Part shown: positions 9,966 through 21,242 of the stretch, piece by piece | How the letters are laid out: each line of letters begins with the position of its first letter | Position numbering within the stretch: the stretch's first letter is position 1 | Source: Cyanophora paradoxa | Lineage: Eukaryota; Glaucocystophyceae; Cyanophorales; Cyanophoraceae | Length of the DNA: 64,000 nucleotides | NCBI GenBank assembly: GCA_004431415.1 | Contig: QPMI01000100.1 | Span: 290,908 to 354,907, forward strand | Direction: 5' to 3' | Notes under the pieces: generated by a model | Database searches by the model: none | The model's input: the letters and a program-made list of their open reading frames with translations, nothing else | Told to the model about the DNA's origin: nothing | Position numbers and translations under genes: made by a program

Positions 9966-12957
9966 TCACTTGCGGGAAAAGAAGGTGGCGATGCCGGCCG
10001 GGGCCTCCGCTCGCTTCGCCCGCTTCGGGGCCGGCGCAGGGAGCGCGGCCGCCGCCGCCTGCTGCTCGGCCCGCGCCAGCCGCTCCGCCAGGTGGAAGTC
10101 CTGTGGGGTACAGGGTACAGGATTAAGAACGAGGGGGGAGCGGAAGAGGAGGGGGTACGCGAACCGCGTGCTCCTGGAGGGCCCGCGGGTCCGGGGGCAG
10201 GCGGGCGCCGCACTGGGGGCAGGGCGCCGGCGGCGCTGCGGTCCTCTCCTCCTCCTGAGACGAGTCGACCTCGATGACGCAATCCTCGGCCCGCGAGGCG
10301 GGGGGAGGTGAGCTCGAGGCGGCCGGGGCCGGGCGGAAGTAGTTCTGGAGAGCCCCGGGAGGCGGGGGTGGGGGCGCAGCTGCAGGGGCGGGAGGAGGGG
10401 CGGGGGCGGGGGAGGCTGGGCGGTGGGGTCGGACGGGGGTGCGGGTCGGAAGAATTTGTGGAGGCCGGAGGGTGCAGGGGGCGCGGGGGGCGGGGCCGGC
10501 GCGGGGGGCGGCTGCGCGGCGGCAGCGGAGGGCCCCAGGTCGGACGGGGGTGGGATGGGGGAGGGGGAGGTGGAGGGGCGGAAGAACTGGGCGATGCCGG
10601 CGGGGGCGGGGCGGAGGGGCAGGGCGGGGGTAGTAGGAGCGGCGGAGGACGACGAGAGGGCGGGGGCGGGGGCGGCGGGCCCGGGTACGGGAGCGGACGA
10701 AGGGGCGGGGGCGGGGAAGAAAGCGCCTATCTCGCGCTGCCTCACATCGACCTCCTCAAAGCCCACGCACTGCGACCCGTACCCTCAGGAGGTGGGGGGG
10801 AAGGAGTCGGGCAGGGGTACGGGATCGGACCTGGATGGAGAGGAGGGTGACGGGGTACCGGGCGGCGCGGCGCCAGAGGATCAGAGCCGCCTTCACGATC
10901 GCGTCGCAGTCGTGCCGAACGTCCGCCTCGTGCTGCAGAAGGGCTGTACCCCCCGCCTCCTCGCCCCCCGGGGCCTCCGCCTCGCCCTCCGCCTCGGCGT
11001 CGTGCTCCGGGGCGGGCCGGGCGGGCGCGGGGCCTCCTAGGAGCTCGCGGGCGTGACAGCGGAGGCCCGATGGTACGAGGCCGGCGAGGGACTCGGTACG
11101 CAGGCCCCTCATACCCCGCCAGATCAAATTCAGCGTCCGCGGCCGCCGCCGCCACGTCACGAAGTCTGCCGCCATCGTGAGTGAGGCGCGCCGAAAGCAT
11201 TCCAAAGATCCGCGCGCCGCACCAAGCCGCATCCGCTGCACGAGCTCTCGCGCTGCGGAGCGTCAGCGGGACGGGCGGGGCGCCCGGAAACGCGTGGCGG
11301 ACCGAGGATGTGGAGCCACTTGGTGACTCCCGCGAGGGAGTACTCCTGCGGGGGATGTTGTTAGGCCTCTAGTCCCGCCCGGCCGGTCCCGAGGGCGGGC
11401 CGCGGGGTACCTCGTTAAAGCTCTTCGCGGCAAGCATAGACTGCGGCGAGCGGAGCTCTCAGAAGGGTGCCAAACGCTGGGCACAGCAAAAAGCCGAAGG
11501 AAGAGAGGGCGCGCCTTGGGGCGGGTGCGGGGTATGACGTCGGAATCGTCTACCCCCCTGACGATCCGGTAGAGCCAGGCCGCCTGCTTCTCCCCCACCG
11601 CCGCCGCCAGCTCATCCTCCCCCACAGCCACGAGGTCCCCCGCCATCTCAACCTGCGTACCCCTCAGGGGCCGGGGGGGGGGAGTTGGGGGTACGAAGGG
11701 CGCGCGCGCCTGCGGGAACCGCTCCTTGACGAGCTGGCCGAGCTTGCCCCCGAGGAACCTGTACCCCCGGTCATCGGCGAGGGCGGGCGGGTGGGGTAAA
11801 GGGAGCCGGAGAGGGGGTACCGGATCTTGGTGAGGGGCGTGCGGCCCATGAGCTCGGGGACGGCCGGGGCGGGTACGACGGTCTGCTTGTTGGGCTTGTT
11901 CATGCCGGAGCCGAGCTTGGCGATCGCCTTGCCGTGGGCGACGCCGGCGGAACACGTGAATCGCGTAGCCGCGAAGACGGCCCGCCGCAGCCGCAGCGCG
12001 ATCGCCGCGCCGACGAGCAGCCGCCGGCCCCCGTTGTCCTCCTGATCCAGCACCCCCGCCGCCCCGTACACGACGACGTTCGCCCCGGCCCACGCGCCGT
12101 CGGCGCCGGCGGGCGGTCCCGCGGCGGCGGCGGCGCCGTGCGGGGCGGGGAGCAGGGCCTCGATCTCCTCAGGGGTACGGTGCGCCCAGCCGTGCGCCCC
12201 GAGGTTCAGGAGCGCCTCGTCGACCTCGGCGCTCACGTCCATGTACGCTGCGAAGGGTTCAGGGGGCGTGCGGGGGAGGGGGTACGCGAAAACAGCGTTG
12301 GGGGTAGGGTACCCTCGTCGATGCTGGCCTTCTCGATGGGCGTGTGGGAGGAGAGGTTGCGCGCGAAGACGTCGAAGATCTCCTGCGGGCGGGATGGGCG
12401 GGTCAGCGCGGCCGCCTCGGCTCGGCTCTGCATCCCGGCCGACCTGCGAGGCCCGCCGATAGCGCTCCAGGCAGGCCTTCTGGCTGAGGCGAGAGGTCTC
12501 GCCGCCCTCGCCGCCGCCCGGGTTGTTCCCGATCGTCTCCACGTGGACGAGCACGATGTCGGGGCACAGCTCCTTCGCCTGCTCTATGCTGCAGAAGCGC
12601 GCCACGCCCTTCGCCCGCGCCGCGTAGTTCACGGCGATGAGCCCGTCCCATTGCCTGGCGTGCGAGAGAGGGAGCTCATTGGCGTGGAGCTTGACACGGC
12701 GGCACACGGAGCGCGCACCGAACTGCGAGAGGGATAGAGGGGTCCAAATTCAATCGCTTTGCCTCCACCTGCGCATAGACTGCGGCAGGGCACGCGTCAG
12801 CGGTAGGCGAACGCGTGCGGGTTCAAATTCTGGGCAGCCGCTCACTGCCGCGCGGGCTCGGTTAGCGTCTGCAATCAGCCACGTCGTGCATACAGAGCGC
12901 GCACCATGCGTCCAGATCCACATGGATCACAACGCGTCGGGTGTTGATGGAAACCAT
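9966..12957 (-). CDS. POLH: DNA polymerase eta (Y-family), UBZ finger and PIP-like array
   Basis: Translesion polymerase that bypasses UV dimers in the nucleus. ATG at 12957 opens MVSINTRRVVIHVDLDA, containing the palm metal motif. The next exon supplies YAQVEAKRL, completing DA-F-YAQVE. Then follow GLIAVNYAARAKGV, KELCPDIVLVHVE, the catalytic KASIDEAYMDVS split by an intron, and FTCSAGVAHGKAIAKL with SGMNKP, typical of eta rather than kappa. KIRFLGGKLG marks the thumb and TMAADFVTW the little finger. The C-terminal part carries five short Ixx[FY]F-type PIP-like motifs: IGAFFP, IAQFFRP, LHKFFRP, LQNYFRP and, at the very end, IATFFSRK. A UBZ3-type zinc finger (CPQC, then H-x3-H as EHADFH) follows VIEVDSSQEEE. 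The first intron has an odd donor. A copied fragment of this gene lies at 72-1012. Confidence 0.9.
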
Positions 12958-13223
12958 GCAACGGCGCTCGCGCTGCCCTCAGATACCTCCAGAATCCATG
13001 CAGAGCCTAGCTACAACACTGCACGCTCGCGTATCGGCCCGCAGGTGCGTCTGACTCTCGCTAGGGTGCGTGTTCTGCGTCGGTTCGGGTGAAACTGCCT
13101 CTGCTGAAACTACGGCGCTCGCAAAGCACAAGCAGGCCGCTAAGCAGCCGGTGAGCGGCCAAAAAGGCGCGACGGTTTCTGGGTACCGCTGCATTCGGAG
13201 CGCTGCAAGCCGCGTCCGCTGCG
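12958..13223. promoter_or_regulatory. Shared 5' region, polymerase eta and glycosyltransferase candidate
   Basis: 266 bp separate the minus-strand ATG at 12957 from the plus-strand ATG at 13224. A divergent, possibly bidirectional promoter is expected by position. I see no clear TATA or initiator element. Confidence 0.3.
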
Positions 13224-14730
13224 ATGCCAAGCGGGAACGCATCGAAGCTCCCGTGGCGTGCGCCGCGCCGCGTGCTGCTGACGGTGTGGGCGCTTCTGGC
13301 GCTCGTCCTGGTATCCTCGGCGTACCTTGCGGGGCTCTTGAGCGCGAAGCGCGCGGTGCCGCAGCACGCCGCCGCGCTGCGATCTGCAGTGGTGCTCATG
13401 GCTCTTCCTCGAGGCCCGGCGCATGCGGGAGCAAGCGCTTCCAAAGTGCGTTTAGCCAGCCGGCTGCATGCGGATTCGCCAGCTGCTGAGCGCTTCGCAG
13501 GCGAACAGGCTGTTCCCAGCATCCGTAATGAATAAGGCGAAGTGCGCGTGTGACGCCCGCCCGCCCGCCTGATCGTAATCCGCATCGTATTGAACTTTCG
13601 CCCGGCCAGCTACGCTCGAAGTCATGGATACAGCTTCCGTACGTTTTTTTGCACCCTCGCGTTCGCGCGCGAGAGTTCTCTTCGACGGCGCCCAGGCGTG
13701 GACATGGAGGACGTTCCGAACGGCTGGACGAACCACGTGCGTTTTGCATGCATTCTCGCCTGCCAGGCTGCACTTCCCTGACTAGCCGCTCCCAGTGGTC
13801 GAAGGTGGGCGTTTGATGCACTTCGTGCTTTTTTAAACGCTCACATTCTCCACCACGGCACAGCTCTACGCCTTGCGTAGAGCGGCGAAAGAATTCCAGT
13901 GATGCCCATGCAGAAGCTAGATCAGCTGTGTCTCTGCTCAGCCTTAGCGCAGATGGACTCTCTGGAAGGATGTGGACGTGTTTATAACCAATCAGACGAC
14001 AACTATCGACGAGATGCTGCAGATACCCAGATCAAAGGGCCTCGATCCTGACAGTGTGCTTCTGGTTGCTCCCTGCCTCTTTCCCGACTCCCGACCCAGT
14101 GATCACGGGCATTGCAGTGCTGGTTTGCTGCTGCGATAATGTGGAAGGCTCGGGCCAACTCAAGTTCTTCGTGAGTGGAGGTGAGAGGGCGTTGTAAGGA
14201 GAAACACAACAGATGCCAATTTTGATGCCGATTGTGATCAGAGCCTAACCAGCATGTGAACACTGGCAGCTTGCTTTTGCGCTCATCGCCTTGGTAAACA
14301 GATCTCTATCTGTACTATACATTATGCACGTGGATAACATTGCCTCCTCCTCATCTCAGGACGTCCGCCTTTCTGAATGAGGTCCTGGCCGTCGGCCCTA
14401 TTCCTGGGCATGTATGGAATGACCAGGTGGGCATCAACATACCAGCATCCGCACTCAATTACAATTGAATGCGCATTAGCTGAATTCATCTTGATACAGA
14501 TCAGCATCATCCATGTGCTCGACCGCATGCAGCGGGAGCAGCATAACGTCACAGCACATGTCTTCTGTGGCAAGGAGCTTGCACAGCTCTGGCGATACGC
14601 GGACGGCAGCAGCCCTCCGGGAACATTCAGCGAGCACTATGCAGGCAACTTCTGCAAGGACTTGGCGTGCATCGATCAGCTCCTACAAAGAGCAGTAGAG
14701 GGCCTGAACACCTCCAGATCAGCCCAGTGA
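13224..14730 (+). CDS. Putative type II membrane glycosyltransferase with DxD motif
   Basis: This gene was assembled from at least five exons. The first (ATG 13224) has a basic N-terminus then a single hydrophobic segment, LLTVWALLALVLVSSAYLAG, as in a Golgi signal-anchor. A later exon reads LYALRRAAKEFQ, continued across an intron by WTLWKDVDVFITNQTTTIDE. DVD is a candidate DxD metal/nucleotide-sugar motif. Next come CWFAAAIMWKARANSSSS, TSAFLNEVLAVGPIPG ending HVWNDQ, and a last exon, ISIIHVLDRMQREQHNVTAH, ending TSRSAQ-stop. Frames agree across introns with GT-AG ends from the RRAAKEFQ exon onward. The WxLWxDxD layout and the WNDQ element resemble GT34 and related nucleotide-sugar transferases; this is a pattern inference. 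The link between the first exon and the DxD exons is unproven. Confidence 0.5.
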
Positions 14731-15097
14731 GCTTCGTATGCACAGTCAGCCTTCGCATTGCAGCAAACTCATCTGCATTTTTAAAACATGATGGAAACTA
14801 CTGCATGCTCGATGTTCGGGGGCTCAAAAGTGTGGAAGATCCTGAAGACTCTGAATCCTTGGCCTAATCGTGAAGTTAGAACTTTGCACAAGAATGAAAC
14901 GCATCAGCCTTCAGACCTGTGTCGATTAAGAAACGAAATTGTGTACATGTCTCCACAGAGCTGTCATGCGAGCGTGCTACTGCAGGGAAGCCACAATGGA
15001 TTGCACAGCCATGTAGGTCCTGGGGCAAAGCTGCGGGCCGGAGTCGGGATCCAGTCTGTCGGCCAGGGCAAGGAGATCGTTTTTATCTGTAGTGGCT
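14731..15097. other. Convergent 3' intergenic region
   Basis: This stretch lies between two convergent genes. No conserved frame, repeat or RNA feature was seen. It presumably holds both 3' untranslated regions. Confidence 0.4.
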
Positions 15098-15894
15098 TCA
15101 GAGAGCATGCAAAAATGAGAACATTGAAGGGTGTGCATCACCATCCACGTCCTCATACGTGGCCCGAGCAAGGCTGCAGGGCACGCCAGCTCGCTGCAAG
15201 GCTTCGATCTGCTTTTGCCCGGTCTGTTCGCAACTCCACGGGATGTCGCGGAAGACTTCCGATGAACGGGGCTTATCGCTGCAGGCCGGGGAAAGCGAGA
15301 GAAGAACGTAGCTGCAAGGAATCACTGCATCAGCTGCAGAAACACGACAGATTTGTAGAGAGCGGACACGAACCCGCCATCACACGCTTTTGCGAGGAAA
15401 GCTTTGGGCTCTGCGGTCTGAACCACCTCATCAGCTTCCTCAAGCAGGGACCTGGGAATGTCTGGCAGGTCCTGCGAAGAGGATGGCCAGTCATGCGCCT
15501 CGACGCGTACGTAAGAAAGCGAGAGATAACGCACGCTTCCAATGAAGATCGAAGCCCGTCGGGAGGCTACAGGGTGCTCCAGCGCGGCCTGCAGACGGTC
15601 GCCGAGAGATCCGCCCGCTAACTGAGGAACCAGATCCCAGCGCGTAGACAGCTCCGGGCGCAACTCGAGCAGAAGTTCCCGCATCCTCGACTCGTCGCCG
15701 GAGTAGTAGAGGTACAACGCAATCCGCTCGCTGAGCGTCGCCGCCAGGCGCTCAAGGAGGTCAAGCAGCGCGGCCCGAGCGAAAGTCGCTGCGTGCTCCG
15801 GTCCAATCCCGCTGGCCAGGCGAGTTTTGCATGCTCCAGGAAGCGGGTACTTCGCGACAAGGAACAGCGCGGTCCGCGCGGCCGGCCCGGGCAT
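15098..15894 (-). CDS. TIGR04282/DUF2064-family GT-A glycosyltransferase
   Basis: This is a GT-A fold transferase of the DUF2064 family, whose members include TIGR04282, associated with arsenosugar biosynthesis. ATG at 15894 gives ALFLVAKYPLPGACKTRLAS, the family signature (xARxPxPGxxKTRL), then GPEHAATFARAALLDLLERL, the GGSLGDRLQAAL motif and IFIGS. An intron (15534-15472, GTGCGT donor, CAG acceptor) is followed by DLPDIPRSLLEEADEV, so the metal-binding SDxPD reads SDLPD. KACDGGFVSALYK replaces the usual DGGYxxIGL. A last exon gives VFRDIPWSCEQTGQKQIEAL and ATYEDVDGD, ending in the stop at 15098-15100. The junction between the second and last exons (about 15320-15270) is not settled. The family is mostly bacterial, so transfer followed by intron gain is possible. 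Substrate unknown here. Confidence 0.75.
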
Positions 15895-16388
15895 GCGACT
15901 GCTGGCGCTGCAGGCCCGCACGCACGTCAGCGGCGCTTTGGCCAAAGGCGCATACGAGAGCATGTACTTATACGCACGTGTAGAAGCAGCGCAGGGCTCC
16001 TCACTGAGAGCTGCGTCAGTCTGACCGCCGTACTCTGGCTGCTTGTCGCGCACCGCACGGCGTCGGGTCAGGCTGCGATGCGGCACTGCAGCTGGCTCGT
16101 TCGGCCTCTCCCCTACTTACACCCCCTCGGGCCTGGTCCTTTGTACCCCTGGTCCTGGTCCTTGTACCCCGGCCCTTGTTTCCTATTGTACCCCCTTTAC
16201 CCCTCTCTTTGCCGCTCCCTGCGATGCAGCAGCTCCGTAGGCGTTGAAGGTGTGGTGCAGATTCTGTACTCAAAAAGCGTCCTGCTTGCTAGAGCGAGCG
16301 AATCTAGGGGGAAGAGGGGGCGCCGCTGCGGGGCCCCGTATGTACACTGGAGAGTCCCGCCGGGTCGCGGCCGGGGGCGCCGATGCGC
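15895..16388. other. Gene-free stretch with GTACCCC repeats
   Basis: This lies between the glycosyltransferase start and the kinesin stop, so it should include the glycosyltransferase promoter. From 16100 to 16210 it has a run of pyrimidine-rich GTACCCC-type words spaced 15 to 25 bp apart (for example TTGTACCCC at 16140 and 16167). No coding frame is supported. Confidence 0.4.
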
Positions 16389-19300
16389 CTACTTGGCGGC
16401 GCGGGCCTTGGCCTCCTCGTGGGCCTTCTCCGCCGCGGCCTTGGCCTCCGCGGCCGCCGCGCGCATCGCCTGCGCCGCGTCGCGCGTCTTCTCCGCCGCC
16501 GCCTTCGCCTCGGCGGCCACGCCCTTGCGCTTCTCGGCCTCGGCCTTGGCGGCCTCGGCGGCCTCCTTGTCGGAGCCCGGCTTGGCGAGCTCCAGCGTCG
16601 CCTTCTTGACCTCCATCTCCGCCTTGGCCTGCTCCATGGCCGCCTTCTTGGCCGCCGTCTCCGCCGAGGCCGCCTCTAGCTCGGCCTTCTTCAGGTCCTG
16701 CTCGGCCCGCGCCAGCGCGATGGCCGCCTGCTCGACCTCTGCGCCGGACTTGGCCTTGTCGAGCTCGGCCCGCTGCATGGAGGCCTCCCGCTTGAGCTTG
16801 GCCATGTCCTCGGCAGCGGGGACCTTGCCAGCGTCGAAGCTCTTCATCGCCTGCACCTCGTCCATCATCGTCTTGCGCGCCGCGTCCGCCATCTCCTTCT
16901 CCTTCTTCAGCACGTCCATCTGCTTCCTGTAGAAGTCCTCCATCTGCTCCTTCTCCTTCTTCACCGAGTCGACCTCCGAGCGGGGCGCGCGCGGGGCCCC
17001 CAGCTTGGCGCCCGGGCCGCCCATCGGGGTCGGCTCCACCTCGTCGCCGTGCCCGTACACCTGCGCCTCTTATATTAGCCGGCGCCGGCCCCCGGCCCCC
17101 GGCCCCCGCCCCCCGCTCGCCTGGAGGGTGATGTGGTCGTTCTTGAGGTAGTTGATGAAGTCGGGCGTGACGGTCGGGATCGCGAAGGTCTTGGAGTAGT
17201 GGAAGTCGAGCTGCTGGCCCGTCGACTTGCCGGGGATCGCCTTGGTCCGGAACGCCTCGCGCTCGAGGTAGAACCGGAACTCGACGAAGGGGTCGTTGAT
17301 GCCCACGAACTCCTTGGCCGACTCGATGTTGACCATGAGGTGCATGCTCTTCCCGATGAGCTGGATCGGGTCGTCGATCTCGGCCGCGTCCTCCTGCTCG
17401 GCGAGCTTGCGGCCCTCGGCGTCCACGACGAAGAGCTGGACCTTGAGCATGCCCTTCTTGGCGCCGCTGTAGTCCACGACGTGGTACCAGTCGTCCACGT
17501 CGAGGATGTAGGCGAGGGGCTGGAGGAAGACCTGGCAGCGCCCGATGACGGTGTCCTCGGGGGGGTCCCAGAACGGGTCCTCGGCCTTGGGGAGGAGCAC
17601 GGGCCCCTGCTCCAGGAAGTTCTGGTAGACGTCGCGGATAAGGTGGATGCGGTTCTCGAACTTCTCGATGTCCCAGAGCCAGACGGTCTTCGTGGCGACC
17701 TGCTCGACGCGCACGCGCATCTCCATCTTCGTCGACGAGATGCTCGAGATGCCGACGCTGGCCTCGCCGATCGTGTCCACCAGCTTGACCTCGAAGGTGA
17801 CGCCCTTCTTCAGCTCCTGGGCGATCATGTTGCACTCGTTCACCTGCGCGGAGCGGAGCGGAGTTAGATTGGATGGATCGGATGGGATAGATTGGAAGGC
17901 TGGCTCGCCTCTGGGATGATTCGGTTGAGGGAGTCCTCCATGAGGGCCATGTCGCGCTTGCGCTTGCCGGCCTGCTCCTCGATCATCTGGAGCGCCTTGG
18001 CCTTCTCCTCCAGCTCCTTCTCCTTCGCCTCGAGGAGCTTCTTGAGGTCGTCGTGGCCCGAGACGCCCAGCGACTCGAGCTCCTTCTTGCGCTTGGCGGC
18101 CTCCTCCTCCAGCTGCCGCATCTTCTCCTCGAACTCCTTCCGCCGCTGCGCCTCCTCCTCGTCCATCTTGCCCGACGCTGCCCCCAGGCTCATCCTGCGA
18201 GGCAGGCGGGGCGCTCAGCGGCGAGGAAAGGCAGAGCTGAGCGGAGCGGAGCCGGGCGCGCGGGCGCACCCGAGGCCCTGGGCCTCGACGAACTCCTTCT
18301 GGGCGAACTCCCACGTGAAGTCGAACGAGGGGTCGCCCGTCGGCATCTGGAAGCGGTAGAAGTGGTTCATCCCGAAGATGATGCGGTCGTTGTGGCTCAG
18401 CTGCGTCGGCGAGGTCGCCTGCTTGCCGTTCACGAAGGTCTTGGCGCCCGCCTTGGGGACCAGCGTCACGACGCCGTCGGCGTTGGTGAACTCGCAGTGC
18501 TCGGCCTGGATGTTGAGGCCGGCGAGGCCGATCTGTGGCGGCGGGCTCGTGTTCTTCTTGCCGGCGCGCGTCGTCTCGCCGGGCTTGATCAGGTAGACGA
18601 TCTTCTCGGAGAGGAGCAGGTCCTCGTTCAGGTTCGTCAGGAGCGGCGTGACCTTCTTGTCGTCCTCCGAGATGCCGGCCTGGGCCGTGACGAAGGCCGC
18701 CGCCTCCGACATGCGCTGCTCCCAGGACTTCTGCTTCTCGGCGAGGAGCGCCTCGTTCTGGCGCATCTGGTCCTCGAACTCCTTCTTGAGGCGCTCGACC
18801 TCGGCCGGGTCCGCGCCGCCGCCCGCCCCGATGGCGATCCCGCCCGTCTCCAGTGCCTTCTTCAGGCGGTCGTTCTCCTCCTTCAGCTCGCGGATGAGCT
18901 GCGCGCAGCTCAGAGCGCGCCCCGGGTCGGGTCGAGCGAGCGCGGCCGGCGCGGCGCGCCTTCTCGGTCGGGTTCTCGTTCTTGATGGCGGCGTTCTTGA
19001 TCTTCTTGGCGCGGTCGGCGTACCGGAGCGTCGAGAGGGTCTCCTCGTAGTTGATGTCGGCGGGCGACAGGGCGCAAATCATGCTGCGGGAGCGCACGCA
19101 CGTTAGAAGCGGGCGGGCGTCAGGGCGGGCAGGCGGAGCAGAGCGGGGCGCACATGGTCTTGGAGTTGCCACCCAGGGCGTCTTGCAGGAGACGCGTGAG
19201 CACCGAGTTACGGTACGGGACGAAGACGCCCTTCTTGCCGGTCGACTGCGCCGCCCCGCGTCACTCGGGGCCGGCTCGGCGGAGAGGCGGCTGGGCGGGC

Positions 19301-21242
19301 GGCTGGCGCCGGGGGGGGGGGGGGGGGGGGGGGGGGGCGCACCGCGTCGGCGAGGGCCGAAATCACGTTACCCAGGGCGGAGAGCGACTGGTTGATGGCG
19401 CACCCCTCCTGCTCGCCGGCGGCGCGGTCAGAAGCGTCCGAGCGGGCGGGCGGGCGGGCCGGCGGGGCTCGCCTTGAGGCGGTCGCCCGTGGCGCCGGTG
19501 GACTCGGCACGCTCCGAGCCAGCCAGATCGATCTGTCCGTCCGTCAGGCGCGGCTCGGCTTCCGGGGAAGGGCGGCAGGCTCCAACGGACCAGGTTGATC
19601 TTGGACGATGTCTCGGACTTCCCGAGCGGAGTGTTCTGCGCCGCGCACCCTCAGGAACCGAAGCCGATCGAGGGAGGGGCGGGGGAGAGAAAGGGGGGAC
19701 GCACGGTGACGATGGTGAAAGTGATGGTGAACACAGTGTGCGCGCGCGAGCTCGTAGCATTCACTGGCGAGGCGGGGGGGGGGGGATCAGCGGGGGTACA
19801 GGCGGCGGGACGGGGCGGGGGCCTCGGGCGGACTCTGCGTGGAGCCAATGGTACGGTTGGTCGTGCCTTCGTCCATCTGGCGCTCGACCTCCTTGTAGCT
19901 CGTGCAGGGGATGCTGCGCGGCGGAGTGAGGCCCGGGCGAGCGGACGGGCGGGCGGCGGCGCCGGTGCCCCGCGTCTGAGGGAGCAAGCGCACGCGGCGA
20001 GGTCCTCGACGTAGACACCGCGCTTGTCTTGCTTGACCTTCAGGCCGCCCGGCGGGTTGTTCTTCGGGTTGAGGAGGTCGCGGACCTCTGCTCGGGCCCC
20101 GCGTCAGCGGGGGCGCGTCCGCGGGGCGCGTCCGCTGCGGCCGAGAAGCGGGGCGCGGGACCGGCGCGCGCACTCTCGTTGTAGATCTCAAGCATACTGA
20201 CAGTCATCTGGAAGGACTTGGCCGGGTCCGGGTTCGCCGTGATTCGCTCGAACATGGTTTCGCAGCTGCCGGGGGCGCGTCAGGAAGCGAAGGGACACGG
20301 AGCAGCGGGGAGCGGAAGGATTATGACACGGAATCGGGCAACGAAGAGGGAAGGAGGGAGGGCGCAGCGCTTCGCGGAGCGCGTGTGCGGCGGGGGGCGC
20401 GAGCTCACGTAATGGGAATGATACCCTTGTTGGTACCGTAGCCGACCATAGAGTACGACTTGCCGGCACCGGTCTGTCACATGCAATTAGCGCGCGCGAG
20501 AGCGATGCCGGGAACGCAGGTGGGGCGCGCTGACTTGGCCGTACGCGAACAGACTGACGGGGGAGCGCAAGTCAGGCGGACGCCGAGCGGCGCGCGAAGA
20601 TGCTGCGCGCACCTGCAGTTGTATCCGTTCCACGCATTGTCGAGCACGGAGGTACCCAGGTCGTCGAACACCTTCCGCTGAGACGCGTACTTGGGCGATA
20701 CTGAAGGGATAGGTCAGCGCGGACCGACCGACGCGTCACGAAGGCCAAAGCACCTGCGACGGAGTAGCCCGTCTCATCGTTGACGAAGCCGTCTGCAAGG
20801 CGGTATCAGGACGCCGTCAAGCGGATTCCTCGCAAGCTTGCGCAAGAGCGCTAGCGGACCGTGCGACCAGTACGAGAAATCGAAAGCGAAGTGCTTCGGC
20901 TCGTCTGTGTTAAAAGCCTCACGTCAGCTCGCGGGCGCTGGGTCGAAAACGAAGCGATGCGGACTCGTTTCGGGATTGACGATGGAAGTCTGCGTACGGG
21001 CGAGCGGTCAGCGACAGACGCCAGGAACTATGAAAGTTAATGCAATAGCGCACCTGGACCCCCTCCATCTCGATAATCTGCAGTGCAAAGTACAAATAGA
21101 TCAGGGTTGCTTGCCAGGTCAACGCGCGCTCGCCGGGGAAGCTGGGGCGAGTCTGGTGTGCACATACCACTTTGGAGTTGCGGTCCTTCTCACGCTGGTT
21201 GAAGGGCCGCACACGCACGGCGACGCGAACTGCTTCGCTCAT
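16389..21242 (-). CDS. Kinesin-3 (KIF1/Unc-104-type) motor protein
   Basis: Plus-end-directed microtubule motor, probably for vesicle or flagellar transport. The motor domain starts at ATG 21242 with [20 protein letters not shown]. It continues with the kinesin-3 hallmark [13 protein letters not shown], then NGYNC, SLFAYGQ and [11 protein letters not shown] (P-loop). Switch I reads NATSSRAH, with alanine where most kinesins have serine. Switch II is [12 protein letters not shown], followed by [12 protein letters not shown] and [10 protein letters not shown] (neck). An FHA domain comes next ([44 protein letters not shown]). Then follow coiled coil, KIF1B/DUF3694-like C2-type regions ([26 protein letters not shown]) and a tail of lysine/alanine/glutamate coiled coil ending KARAAK. 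No PH domain is visible. Motor exons are very small, two of them 24 and 19 nt. The stop is at 16389. Confidence 0.93.
19312..19337. repeat. Poly-G run in kinesin intron
   Basis: About 26 consecutive G on the plus strand lie inside a kinesin intron. Its length may be unreliable in sequencing. Confidence 0.7.
20535..20553 (-). other. 19-nt kinesin microexon
   Basis: This 19-nt exon encodes most of S-LFAYGQ and is bounded by CAG and GTCAGC. It is needed to join NGYNC to TGAGKSYSM in frame, completing the invariant kinesin FAYGQTGAGKS motif. Confidence 0.85.

Noticed and set aside
12800-12840. GGGTTCAAATTC, another tRNA B-box-like word
   Set aside because: The flanking bases do not pair as a T-stem, and the segment lies inside the first intron of the polymerase eta gene.
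16270-17835. Long minus-strand frame across the kinesin tail
   Set aside because: It is a shifted-frame shadow; the adjacent frame gives [18 protein letters not shown] and the C2-like exons.
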